Shown: positions 1 through 7,892 of the stretch, piece after piece
Layout of the letters: each line of letters opens with the position of its first letter
How positions within the stretch are numbered: the first letter of the stretch is position 1
NCBI RefSeq assembly: GCF_001645385.1
Contig: NZ_LVHI01000002.1
Location: 1-64,000, forward strand
DNA: 64,000 nucleotides
From: Rhodococcoides kyotonense
GTDB lineage: Bacteria; Actinomycetota; Actinomycetes; Mycobacteriales; Mycobacteriaceae
Direction of reading: 5' to 3'
Notes under the pieces: generated by a model
What the model was told of the DNA's origin: nothing
The model's input: only the letters and a program-made list of their open reading frames with translations
The model's database searches: none
Translations under genes and position numbers: made by a program

Positions 1-114
1 CGGAGGGGAAACGCCCGGTCCCATTCCGAACCCGGAAGCTAAGCCCTCCAGCGCCGACGGAGGGGAAACGCCCGGTCCCATTCCGAACCCGGAAGCTAAG
101 CCCTCCAGCGCCGA
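1..114 (+). repeat. Exact 57-bp tandem duplication inside the 5S rRNA
   Basis: Bases 1-57 and 58-114 are identical, starting CGGAGGGGAAACGCCCGG and ending CCAGCGCCGA. The second copy continues into the normal 3' half of 5S rRNA. The duplicated part covers helix II-III sequence, so a transcript with both copies could not fold as a standard 5S. Confidence 0.95.
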
Positions 115-160
115 TGGTACTGCACCCGACAGGGTGTGGGAGAGTAGGACACCGCCGTGC
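1..160 (+). rRNA. rrf: 5S ribosomal RNA, 5' end outside the window, with internal duplication
   Basis: The end of this stretch is a normal actinobacterial 5S rRNA: the CCCGGTCCCATTCCGAACCC core, the CCGATGGTACTGCACCC region and the 3' closing strand ACCGCCGT near 151-158. The first bases of the molecule lie before position 1. A normal 5S is about 117-120 nt with one copy of the core, but here the core occurs twice in tandem (1-57 and 58-114). This may be a real aberrant copy or an assembly error at a repeated rRNA locus. The 3' boundary is estimated. Confidence 0.9.
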
Positions 161-170
161 ACAACATCAC

Positions 171-205
171 AGAACACCCCGCAACCCACGGTTGCGGGGT
201 GTTCT
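171..205 (+). terminator. Terminator of the rRNA operon
   Basis: Perfect 16-bp stem: AGAACACCCCGCAACC (171-186), 3-nt loop, and its reverse complement at 190-205. It lies about ten bases past the 5S end. The U-tract is weak, as is common in high-GC actinomycetes. Confidence 0.9.
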
Positions 206-1304
206 GTATTCCACACCCAAACACAAAACCTGCCGGCGAACGGCATCAATGAACCATCCACGCTGACAGATCGTATGAATGCACCATTCACGCGAACACC
301 CCCGCCGGCGAACGGCATGAATGAACCATCCACCCCGTCTACCCGCTGCCACGGACCATCGATGCGCGACTTCGGTTGCGCTGCAGAGCAATCGGCGAGC
401 AAACCTCGTTCTGCATCTCCTCCGAGCGCCTTTTGCAACAACTCGTCGACCGTGTTCTTATATCTCTGGTAATTCGACCGTCAGGTCTCGTAGCGAGTAC
501 GGGGAGCGATCGTGTTCCCCTCCACGCGCGCAAGATCTGCTGTGCCGCAACGAATTCAAGTTGCTTGCTGCGGGTTTGCCGCGTCGGTTTCAAGTCGGCC
601 CGTCCGTCGTACACACGTTTGTCGACCGAGTTCGGCAACACTGAGGGTCGCCGGTTCCGGGAGAGCGAACTTTCAGCATCCGGCATCGGCATGAATGGAC
701 CATCCAACCTGTCCAGAGGCTCCTGCGGGCCATCGATGCCTAAATCCGCTAACTTCCGACGCCGTAAAGGCTCCATAACGTCGAACCACCACGTCACGAA
801 GCCTCGTGATCCAAACGTGATCTGTGCCATCTCGGCCAGGTGATCCCGCACTTATTTTCGGCGGCACACGACCGTCTTCGGACCCTGTGTCTCCGGTCCG
901 CGTGGTCCGTCCCTGAGTCTCTACGGGCCGTGCTACCGGGGCTGTGTGCGCACATCGCGACACCAGCAGTGTGGCGAAATACCGTTGCGGCACAGAGGAA
1001 TTGCGATCTGCTGACAGGTTCGGGGTTCTCCATTCCGATCAACTTGGTACTGCGAGGCGTCCTGGTTCCGGCAGGCGGCGTTGCGGCGTCGGGGAGCTGG
1101 TTTCGGTCGTGACTTACATCCATGTTGTTTTCATTAAGTCAACGTGGGGCTGATCACTTCTGCTTGAAACATGTCGAGATGCGCCGTTACCTGGATGTGA
1201 CCTTTTTGCGACGCGTTGGTGACCACCGCGGGTTTTACCCGACAGCACCCGCATCTCAGTCACGTACGGGCCGAAGACCTCGGCCGAAGTTTTGGAGCAG
1301 GACC
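206..1304. other. Gene-free stretch between the rRNA terminator and the first CDS
   Basis: I see no convincing coding sequence in about 1.1 kb. Short open frames on both strands overlap one another, lack ribosome binding sites and have low-complexity Arg/Ser-rich translations. The region contains several degenerate copies of a short palindromic repeat (see 232-706). The last 150 bases are AT-richer (around 1120-1150) and could hold the promoter of the following gene, but I cannot place -35/-10 boxes with confidence. Confidence 0.6.
232..706. repeat. Dispersed short repeat family around a TGAATG...CATTCA palindrome
   Basis: A 29-bp element at 232-260 recurs at 304-332 with one mismatch (begins GCCGGCGAACGGCAT, ends GAACCATCCA). 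TGAATGCACCATTCA at 276-290 is a palindrome of the same type, and CGGCATGAATGGACCATCCA at 687-706 is a further copy. The family resembles small intergenic REP-like palindromes. No transposase is nearby. Confidence 0.75.
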
Positions 1305-2288
1305 TTGCACGTTTCCACATATGCACGTCGAGTCGGTTTCGCCGCCACGACGACCACCGCACTCACCTCTACATATGCACAACGAATTCGTTCGGCCGCA
1401 GCAGCGACCGGTACGCTCGCGTCGTCGCACGCACGTCGAATCGGTATTGCCGCTGCGACGACGACCGTTCTCGCCACGAGCGTCGTCGGCGTCGCGCAAG
1501 CCGGCGACACTACCGCGATCCCCAGAGTCACGACGTCGGCGATCACAGAAGAGGTTGCCAAGAGCTTTCCGGTGGGAACTGTGCGGCTCGACGAGCCTCA
1601 GGGTTCGAGTTCCGACGAGCCAGCACAGCAACCACAGGAAGCCGATCAGTCGCAAGCAGCGCACGTCGATGCCCAGACCGTAGCGACCGACGGCAATACC
1701 GCCCAGATCCAGGCCGCAGTCGTGCCGGAGGTGGCGGTCGTCCCGCCGCCGCCCCCGACGTTCATCACCGCGGCGCAGCTCGATGCGATCGCCCCACAGG
1801 CCCCGGCGGACAAGTTGGCCACCTACGTCGCCCCGCTCAATGCGGCAATGGTCAACGGCGGAATCGACAACCCCATTCGGAAAGCTGCGTTCGTCGCTCA
1901 ATTGCTCGTCGAGTCCGACGGGTTCCGCACGTTCGAGGAGTATGCGTCGGGTCGCGCCTACGAAGGGCGTTCCGACCTCGGCAACACCCAGCCTGGTGAC
2001 GGAGTGCGTTATAAAGGCCGCGGCGCCATCCAGGTGACCGGCCGACACAACTACGAGCTCATGAGTCAAGCGACCGGCATCGACTTCGTTGCGAACCCCG
2101 ACCTGGCGGCAGCGCCGGAGTACGCCTTCACCACCGCGGTCTGGTACTGGTCTTCGCGCAACCTCAACAATGCGGCCGACATCTCGGGGATCGTGCGGGT
2201 GTCCGAGCTCGTCAACGGCGGACACAACGGACTCCCGGAGCGCCTTGCTGCCTTCGGCCGTGGTCTGGACGCATTCACGCGGTTGTGA
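1305..2288 (+). CDS. Secreted GH19-like chitinase/lysozyme-type glycoside hydrolase
   Basis: The C-terminal 170 residues match the GH19-type predicted chitinase family (COG3179): QLLVESDGFRTFEEYASGRAY with the likely catalytic Glu near residue 203, then RYKGRGAIQVTGRHNY and an NGGHNGLPER segment. The likely role is cleavage of peptidoglycan or chitin-like glycan outside the cell. The N-terminus is a signal peptide ending VVGVAQA-GD, followed by a Gln/Pro/Ser-rich linker ending in a Pro run. I chose the TTG at 1305 because GGAG sits 7 nt upstream (1294-1297); an ATG at 1122 is in frame but would put 61 unlikely residues before the export signal. Product about 327 aa. The signal region is triplicated (see 1314-1475). 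The adenylate cyclase gene converges from the right. Confidence 0.78.
   Translation: MHVSTYARRVGFAATTTTALTSTYAQRIRSAAAATGTLASSHARRIGIAAATTTVLATSVVGVAQAGDTTAIPRVTTSAITEEVAKSFPVGTVRLDEPQGSSSDEPAQQPQEADQSQAAHVDAQTVATDGNTAQIQAAVVPEVAVVPPPPPTFITAAQLDAIAPQAPADKLATYVAPLNAAMVNGGIDNPIRKAAFVAQLLVESDGFRTFEEYASGRAYEGRSDLGNTQPGDGVRYKGRGAIQVTGRHNYELMSQATGIDFVANPDLAAAPEYAFTTAVWYWSSRNLNNAADISGIVRVSELVNGGHNGLPERLAAFGRGLDAFTRL
1314..1475 (+). repeat. Three 54-bp tandem repeats encoding the signal-peptide n/h region
   Basis: Three consecutive 18-residue units read STYARRVGFAATTTTALT, STYAQRIRSAAAATGTLA and SSHARRIGIAAATTTVLA. Only the third is followed by the hydrophobic stretch and AQA cleavage site. The DNA copies (1314-1367, 1368-1421, 1422-1475) have diverged but stay in register, so the repeat has been kept in frame. 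Confidence 0.85.
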
Positions 2289-2319
2289 CGTCGGGCTGCG
2301 GAGACGCGTGAGTTCGAGG

Positions 2320-3882
2320 TCAGGACTTCGGACAGGCCAGGACGGTTTCCGCCGAACGGCCGCGGAGGGTGACGCTGTCGCCGAACTTCCACCGCGCGGC
2401 CTCGGAGGCCGATGCGTGGTCGACGGTGTTCTTGGAGGCGAGGATCGCGCCGGGGGAGTTCTTGGCGAGTTCGGAAAGCCGTGCGGCCTCGTTGACCGGA
2501 TCTCCGATGACCGTGTATTCGAACCGAGATTTCGCGCCGACGTTGCCGGCCACTGCGCGACCCGACGCCACACCGACGGCCGCGCTGCACTCCGGGACCT
2601 CGTCGAGCAACCGAGTGCTGATCGTGCGGGCTGCTGCCAATGCGGATCCGCAGTGGTCCTCGAGGTCGCCGGGTGCACCGAAGATGGCCAGGGCGGCGTC
2701 GCCTTCGAACTTGTTGATGAAGCCGCCGTGCTCGTCGACCTCATCGACGACGACGTCGAAGAACCGGTTCAGCAGTTCGACGACCTCGGTCGGTGGACGT
2801 GATGCCGCGAGTTCCGTCGACCCCACGAGGTCGATGAAGAACACCGCGATCTCGCGTTCCTCGCCGCCCAGCTCGGGATTCTTGGTCAGTGCGGCCTCGG
2901 CGACTTCTTGGCCGACGTGGCGTCCGAACAGGTCGCGAATCTTCTCGCGGTCCCGGACTCCTTCGGCCATGCGATTGAAGCCACTCTGCAGTTCACCGAG
3001 CTCCGTCCCGTCGTACACAGCGAGTTGGACGTCGAGGTTGCCCCGTTCGACCTCGGCCATGCCGGATCGAACGTTGTTGATGGGTGCCGTCGTCGCGAAA
3101 CCGCCCAGCAGGGTCAGCAAGAGCCCGAAGACCAGCGTGATACCGCCGAGCGACAGGATCGCGATTGCCAACTGTGTTCCGTCGGACGCGTACGGGCGGA
3201 TGAAGCTGAAGATCGCGATGATCATGAGCCCGGAGACAGGTACTCCGGTTCCGAGAATCCACGACAGGATCGATCGCCCCATCACCCCGGCGATGCGGAT
3301 GCGTCGGGGATCGCCGGCTTCCAGTGCACGCGCAGCTGCCGGCCGAAGAGCGAATTCGCTGAGCAGATAGCTGAAGGCACATACGACGGTTCCGCCTGCG
3401 CCGATCGTGAACGCCACTTTGGGGATGGACTGCGGGTCGATGATGCCGTCGATGGTCGTGATGAGGGCAAGACCGCACGTCCACAGCACAATCTGCATCT
3501 TGGTCAGCTGCCATGGCATGGACAGGGTCGTGACCTGCTCCTGCCGCGTGGGTGTGCGGTCCTCGATAGCCCATCGAAGTGCGCGCAATGCGCGCGTCGT
3601 GCCCCACAGAACACCGACGGCGAACGCGCACGCGACATAAACGGGGATCACGATGAAGTTGACCCACCAATAACGGTCCAGGCGAAGCACATCCGGCCCG
3701 GGAACGACGACGGACACGAGCACTCCGACGATCAGAGCACCGATGAGATTCGCGGCGAGCAGAAATATCGTCAGCAGTATCTGAACGCGCACGCGTCGAC
3801 GACGCGGGGACTCGGATGTGTCGCCGAGAAGGCGTGATCCTAGAGGCGCTACGGATCGACTCAGTTGCGGCATGGTTGTCAC
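2320..3882 (-). CDS. Membrane-anchored class III adenylate cyclase (6TM-HAMP-CYC)
   Basis: Makes cAMP from ATP at the inner face of the membrane. About six hydrophobic segments fill residues 34-268, then a HAMP-like linker (about 265-317) and a class III cyclase domain (about 340-515). Metal-binding aspartates are in VFFIDLVGS and KFEGDAALAIFG, the latter also carrying the substrate Lys. EYTVIGDPVNEAARL supplies the adenine-selecting Asp and the transition-state Asn. The architecture and the position next to nucS match M. tuberculosis Rv1318c-Rv1320c, but here there is a single copy. An alternative ATG lies three codons in. It converges with the GH19 gene (31-bp gap) and diverges from nucS. 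Confidence 0.93.
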   Translation of the reverse strand: MTTMPQLSRSVAPLGSRLLGDTSESPRRRRVRVQILLTIFLLAANLIGALIVGVLVSVVVPGPDVLRLDRYWWVNFIVIPVYVACAFAVGVLWGTTRALRALRWAIEDRTPTRQEQVTTLSMPWQLTKMQIVLWTCGLALITTIDGIIDPQSIPKVAFTIGAGGTVVCAFSYLLSEFALRPAAARALEAGDPRRIRIAGVMGRSILSWILGTGVPVSGLMIIAIFSFIRPYASDGTQLAIAILSLGGITLVFGLLLTLLGGFATTAPINNVRSGMAEVERGNLDVQLAVYDGTELGELQSGFNRMAEGVRDREKIRDLFGRHVGQEVAEAALTKNPELGGEEREIAVFFIDLVGSTELAASRPPTEVVELLNRFFDVVVDEVDEHGGFINKFEGDAALAIFGAPGDLEDHCGSALAAARTISTRLLDEVPECSAAVGVASGRAVAGNVGAKSRFEYTVIGDPVNEAARLSELAKNSPGAILASKNTVDHASASEAARWKFGDSVTLRGRSAETVLACPKS

Positions 3883-3915
3883 AGACTACTGGTCGGTCTG
3901 GCTTAGGGTGGGCGA

Positions 3916-4587
3916 GTGCGTCTCGTAATTGCTCGTTGCCAAGTGGACTATGTCGGCCGTCTGACCGCCCATCTTCCGTCGGCCCGCCGATTGCTCCTCG
4001 TCAAGTCCGACGGGTCGGTCAGCGTTCACGCCGACGACCGCGCATACAAGCCGTTGAACTGGATGAGTCCGCCGTGCTGGCTGACCGAGACGACCGACGA
4101 CGGCACCGTCAACTGGGTCGTGACGAACAAGGCGGGCGAAGAACTCCGCATCACGATCGACGACGTCGAACTGGACTCGAGCCACGAGCTCGGCGTCGAC
4201 CCGGGTCTGGTGAAGGACGGCGTGGAAGCGCACCTTCAGGAATTGTTGGCCGAACATGTCGAGACGCTCGGGGAGGGGTACACGCTCGTCCGTCGTGAAT
4301 ACATGACGGCGATCGGCCCCGTGGATCTGTTGTGCCGCAACGCAGATGGTGGCACGGTGGCGGTGGAGATCAAGCGTCGCGGGGAGATCGACGGCGTCGA
4401 GCAGCTGACGCGCTACTTGGAACTACTCAATCGAGATCCGGTTCTGGCGCCGGTCAGTGGTGTGTTCGCGGCCCAGGTCATCAAGCCACAGGCGAAGACG
4501 CTCGCTACCGATCGAGGCATCCGATGCCTCACGTTGGACTACGAAGCCCTGCGCGGAACCGACAGCACCGAGTTCCGTCTGTTCTGA
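3916..4587 (+). CDS. nucS: Endonuclease NucS (non-canonical mismatch repair nuclease)
   Basis: NucS is the mismatch-specific endonuclease that replaces MutS/MutL in most actinobacteria. It cuts both strands at mismatches and binds the beta-clamp. The 223-residue product has the N-terminal ssDNA-binding region ([20 protein letters not shown]) and a C-terminal nuclease domain with the catalytic pattern [13 protein letters not shown] followed by [17 protein letters not shown], i.e. the D...ExK core. The GTG start gives the canonical N-terminus. The divergent adenylate cyclase and the downstream CxxC protein are the same neighbours as in M. tuberculosis (Rv1320c-Rv1321). Confidence 0.96.
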   Translation: MRLVIARCQVDYVGRLTAHLPSARRLLLVKSDGSVSVHADDRAYKPLNWMSPPCWLTETTDDGTVNWVVTNKAGEELRITIDDVELDSSHELGVDPGLVKDGVEAHLQELLAEHVETLGEGYTLVRREYMTAIGPVDLLCRNADGGTVAVEIKRRGEIDGVEQLTRYLELLNRDPVLAPVSGVFAAQVIKPQAKTLATDRGIRCLTLDYEALRGTDSTEFRLF

Positions 4588-4610
4588 TCTTCTCTCCTAC
4601 ACTCGACTAC

Positions 4611-4937
4611 GTGCCCCGACGCAATCACGACCGTAAATCGAGCCGGAAGAACTTCGGTTCGCGTGATTCGCGACCCGATTCGCTGATGGGCGGCGCCCGC
4701 GTCGAGAGCGGGCCTGCAGGCTGGTCCGACGAAGAGTTCACGACCAGGACCGTGCCGGGCAATCGCGCGACGAAGACCTATCGCTGCCCGGGCTGTGATC
4801 ACGAGGTTCGCCCCGGCGTCTCCCACATAGTCGCGTGGCCGACCGCGGATCTGGGTGGACCGGAGAACCGTCGACATTGGCATACGGGGTGCTGGTCCGG
4901 TCGAGCGACCCGCGGACTGACGCGGCGCTGGTCGTAG
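4611..4937 (+). CDS. Small conserved actinobacterial protein with CxxC and HxxC (putative zinc site)
   Basis: A 108-residue basic protein from GTG (4611), 23 bp after nucS. The N-terminus is Arg/Lys-rich (PRRNHDRKSSRKNFGSR). The C-terminal half has YRCPGCDHEVRPGVSHIVAW and RRHWHTGCW, a CxxC plus HxxC arrangement that could bind one zinc. Similar proteins are often called ATP/GTP-binding, but I see no nucleotide-binding motif. Its tight placement behind nucS suggests co-transcription. Function unknown; a link to DNA repair is only inference from position. Confidence 0.8.
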   Translation: MPRRNHDRKSSRKNFGSRDSRPDSLMGGARVESGPAGWSDEEFTTRTVPGNRATKTYRCPGCDHEVRPGVSHIVAWPTADLGGPENRRHWHTGCWSGRATRGLTRRWS

Positions 4938-4949
4938 ACCAACGCCGCG
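4921..4949. terminator. Bidirectional hairpin between convergent genes
   Basis: CGCGGCGCTGGTC (4921-4933), 3-nt loop, then GACCAACGCCGCG (4937-4949): a 13-bp stem with one mismatch that overlaps the stop codon of the CxxC protein. It can serve both the rightward gene and the leftward coiled-coil gene. Confidence 0.7.
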
Positions 4950-4956
4950 CCACCCC

Positions 4957-5904
4957 CTACGACGACGCGTCGGCCTTCTCCTTGTCGAGCACGACGGTGA
5001 CGTCGGTCGACGAGTCGTCCTTGCTCGGTGCGCCGTTCGACTCGGGTGCATCGAGCAATTCGCTTTCGCGGTTGACCGAGGCAAGCATCGCGGGCACGGA
5101 GTCGAGCTGACCACGAATTCCCAAGAGCTGCGCGAGGACACGACTACGCAGCACGCGTAGTTCCTCGGCCAGCTCCTTCGAGTGGGCGATTCGACGTTCG
5201 GACTGCTCGGTCGCGGCCTGCAGGCGTCGGGCCGCTTCGGTCGTCGCCTCTTCGATGCGGTGAGCCGCGTCGGCCTTGCTCGACGACTCCAGGTCCTCGA
5301 GTGCGGCGAGGATCTTGGTGCGACGCTCGGCCATCGTGATCTCGAAGTCTTCCTGGACCTTCGACCGCTTGGCCTCGGACTCGGCCGCCAACTGGTCGCG
5401 CTCGGCCTGTGCTGCCTCGACGATGCGTGCTGCCTCGGTGCGGGCCTGTGCCATCGTCTGCTCGTGCTCGGTCTCGAGTGCGGAGCGACGATCTTCGAGC
5501 TCGACGACGAGAGCCTCGTGACGGCCGCGCAGTCGCGCGCTCTCCTGCTCGGCGACCGACACCATTTCCTCGGCCTCGGCGTGAGCCTTTGCGCGGACCT
5601 CGGATGCCTCGTCGGAAGCCAGGCGCAGCATGCGAGAGATGCGGTCGCTCATGCCCTCCGCGGTGGTCGGCGGAACCGACAAGCGGTCGATGTCCTTACG
5701 GAGCTCGTCGATTTCGTCCCGCGCGTCGTCGAGTTGCTTTGCCAGATCGCGAGCCTGGGCCGCGGCGGCGTCACGATCGGCGGTGGTCAGCCGAAGCTCG
5801 GCGTCGAACCGCTCGAAATAGTTCGTGACCTCGTCACGGTCGAATCCTTTTCGGACTACGGAAAAGGGAAGTTGCACCCCGGTGCGCTCTTGCTCGTTGG
5901 CCAT
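4957..5904 (-). CDS. DivIVA-domain coiled-coil protein
   Basis: About 315 residues. The N-terminus (QLPFSVVRKGFDRDEVTNYF, then EL) is a DivIVA/Wag31-type membrane-curvature-binding motif. It is followed by almost continuous coiled coil from about residue 35 to 265, rich in Ala/Glu/Arg heptads, and an acidic Ser/Asp-rich tail. Such proteins scaffold polar growth or septum-associated complexes. This is not the main Wag31 of the dcw cluster, which is shorter and lies elsewhere. The ATG at 5904 is preferred over an in-frame TTG three codons earlier. It lies 36 bp downstream of the epimerase gene and is probably co-transcribed with it. Confidence 0.85.
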   Translation of the reverse strand: MANEQERTGVQLPFSVVRKGFDRDEVTNYFERFDAELRLTTADRDAAAAQARDLAKQLDDARDEIDELRKDIDRLSVPPTTAEGMSDRISRMLRLASDEASEVRAKAHAEAEEMVSVAEQESARLRGRHEALVVELEDRRSALETEHEQTMAQARTEAARIVEAAQAERDQLAAESEAKRSKVQEDFEITMAERRTKILAALEDLESSSKADAAHRIEEATTEAARRLQAATEQSERRIAHSKELAEELRVLRSRVLAQLLGIRGQLDSVPAMLASVNRESELLDAPESNGAPSKDDSSTDVTVVLDKEKADASS

Positions 5905-5949
5905 GGCGGTCAATTTACCGGTGCGTAGGTAGGAGAGCCATATGACAAG

Positions 5950-6429
5950 TCAGTGAATCGAGTTCGCAGCCGGCTCCACGAGTTCGACGAGCACACCACC
6001 TGCGTCTTTCGGGTGGATGAAGTTGATACGAGAGTCGGCGGTGCCGCGTCGGGGAGCGTCGTACAGCAGTCGGACGCCGCGGCCGCGAAGTTCGGACGAG
6101 ATCTCGTCGATGTCGGTGACCCGGTAGGCGAGCTGCTGCAGACCGGGCCCGTTGCGGTCGATGAACTTGGCGATCGTCGACGACTGGTTCAGAGGTGCCA
6201 ACAACTGAAGGGCAGCGGCGTCGGACGACGCGCCGGGCAGCGACAGCATTGCCTCGCGAACACCTTGTTCCTCGTTGACTTCCTCGTGCGTCGACACCAT
6301 TCCCAGGTGCTCGGTGTACCAGGCGATTGCGGCGTCGAGGTCCGGCACCGCGATGCCGACGTGATCGATGGCAGTGACGAGGTCGGACCGCAGGGAAGGT
6401 CCGGCAGGAGCAGGCGTGGTGGAGGTCAT
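5950..6429 (-). CDS. mce: Methylmalonyl-CoA epimerase
   Basis: Interconverts (R)- and (S)-methylmalonyl-CoA in propionyl-CoA metabolism. The 159-residue vicinal-oxygen-chelate protein has the metal His in AIDHVGIAVPDLDAAIAWY, a second metal-site region at GPGLQQLAYRVTDI and the terminal Glu in GGVLVELVEP. Its place beside the DivIVA-like gene and near nucS resembles M. tuberculosis Rv1322A. In M. tuberculosis a thiolase gene (fadA4) follows, but it is absent here. Confidence 0.93.
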   Translation of the reverse strand: MTSTTPAPAGPSLRSDLVTAIDHVGIAVPDLDAAIAWYTEHLGMVSTHEEVNEEQGVREAMLSLPGASSDAAALQLLAPLNQSSTIAKFIDRNGPGLQQLAYRVTDIDEISSELRGRGVRLLYDAPRRGTADSRINFIHPKDAGGVLVELVEPAANSIH

Positions 6430-6529
6430 ACGACGACGTTAGCGTCAGCTGCATCTCGTCGCGCAGCGGCCCTGGCAGTGAGACCAGAGCCACTACGCCG
6501 CGTCGTAGATCTCGGGCACAATAGTCGCC

Positions 6530-6895
6530 ATGCTGAACTTCTTCGACCTGAGCACGACGGCCAAGCGTTTTCGATTCGTCGCGGTTCTCGAGGCCTTCAC
6601 CTGGCTGGGACTGCTGATCGGAATGGCGTTCAAGTACATCCCCGCCGACGGCAACGAGATCGGCGTGAAGATCTTCGGACCGATCCACGGTGCGGTTTTC
6701 GTGATCTATGTTCTCATCGCGATCGTCACCGCCGTCAAGCTGAAGTGGAACGTCGTGACGACGCTGCTCGCGCTGGTTGCGAGCATCCCGCCCTTCGGCA
6801 CCGTCGTGTTCGAGGTGTGGGCCGCACGGACGGGCCGCCTGGCCGAATCGATCACGTCGCAGCCCGCGATCTCGAAGGGTGCGGGAGTCGCATAG
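6530..6895 (+). CDS. DUF3817 integral membrane protein
   Basis: 121 residues with three hydrophobic segments: FRFVAVLEAFTWLGLLIG, then GPIHGAVFVIYVLIAIVTAV, then VVTTLLALVASIPPFGTVVF. The conserved E-x(4)-LL-x(2)-GM and HG patterns mark DUF3817 (YdzA-like). Function unknown. A second, diverged family member lies at 25114-25464. Confidence 0.9.
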   Translation: MLNFFDLSTTAKRFRFVAVLEAFTWLGLLIGMAFKYIPADGNEIGVKIFGPIHGAVFVIYVLIAIVTAVKLKWNVVTTLLALVASIPPFGTVVFEVWAARTGRLAESITSQPAISKGAGVA

Positions 6896-6944
6896 CCGAC
6901 CTCGCCGGTAGTGACCGAACCGGGTTAGTGACAAACTGTAGGAC

Positions 6945-7889
6945 GTGACTCGACCCGGTTCCCGCTCGTCAGCCCGTCCGCCTGCAGCCGTACCGGCCTC
7001 CATCGCCGGCGCCGTCGATCTCTCGGGACTGAAGGATCGTCCCGCACCGCCGCCCACGGCCGACAACACCGATGGTGGGAGCGGACTGGCTCCCATCGTC
7101 GACGTGACCGCCGCGACGTTCGAGGCAGAAGTTCTGCAACGTTCCATGCAGGTTCCGGTCGTCGTCGACCTGGGTTCTTCTCGCTCACCGCAGTCGGTGG
7201 CGCTGACGCGTCAGCTCGGGCAATTGGCCGTCGAAGCGAACGGCACGTGGGTGCATGCCCGCGTCGACGTCGACAGCACCCCACAGGTCGCGCAGGCGTT
7301 CGGCGTCCAGGCCATTCCGACGGTCGTCGCCGTGGCAGGTGGGCAGCCGCTCGCCGATTTCCAGGGTTCGCAGCCGGAGGAACAACTGCGCCGGTGGCTC
7401 GACGCCATTCTGCAGGCCACGGAAGGCAAGCTCAGCGGACCTCCCGGAGCGACGTCCGAGGAGGACGAACCCGAGCCCGAGGATCCCCGCTTCGTCGCAG
7501 CCGAGAAAGCGCTCGACGAGGGCGATTTCGACAAGGCGATCGCCGCGTATCAGGCGATCGTCGACGCCGAGCCGTCGAACACCGACGCGAAAGCTGCACT
7601 GCGTCAGGTGAAATTCCTGGCTCGGGTGCAGCACCTCGACGCCGATGCGGTCACCAAGGCCGACGCCGACCCGTCGGACGTGGCTGCGCAGATCGAGGCC
7701 GCGGACGTCGAGCTGTCCGAGCAGAACGCCGAGGCGGCGTTCGACCGGTTGATCGCCGGCATCAAGCGGACCGCGGGCGACGAGCGCACGCAGTTGCGGA
7801 CGCGTCTGCTGGAGCTGTTCGAACTGTTCGACTCGGGTGATGCCGTCGTGGTCTCGGCGCGCCGGAAGTTGGCCGCCGCGCTGTACTGA
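6945..7889 (+). CDS. Thioredoxin-fold TPR protein (YbbN/CnoX-like, Rv1324-type)
   Basis: 314 residues from GTG. A thioredoxin-like domain (about 40-165) is followed by TPR-like helices (about 180-314: ALDEGDFDKAIAAYQAIV and on). The redox CxxC is absent: the matching segment reads VVVDLGSSRSPQSVALT, so disulfide exchange is not expected. In E. coli the relative YbbN (CnoX) acts as a holdase co-chaperone with GroEL/DnaK. That role is known for the family and only inferred here. It ends 3 bp from the convergent metallopeptidase. Confidence 0.9.
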   Translation: MTRPGSRSSARPPAAVPASIAGAVDLSGLKDRPAPPPTADNTDGGSGLAPIVDVTAATFEAEVLQRSMQVPVVVDLGSSRSPQSVALTRQLGQLAVEANGTWVHARVDVDSTPQVAQAFGVQAIPTVVAVAGGQPLADFQGSQPEEQLRRWLDAILQATEGKLSGPPGATSEEDEPEPEDPRFVAAEKALDEGDFDKAIAAYQAIVDAEPSNTDAKAALRQVKFLARVQHLDADAVTKADADPSDVAAQIEAADVELSEQNAEAAFDRLIAGIKRTAGDERTQLRTRLLELFELFDSGDAVVVSARRKLAAALY

Positions 7890-7892
7890 TGC

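Noticed and set aside
339-851. Possible 170-codon gene on the minus strand after the rRNA terminator
   Set aside because: Overlaps the palindromic repeats, has no SD, and its composition is no better than competing frames on the other strand.
1122-1304. Longer N-terminus of the GH19-like protein from an ATG at 1122
   Set aside because: It would put 61 extra residues before an export signal, and no SD precedes it, whereas the TTG at 1305 has GGAG at good spacing.
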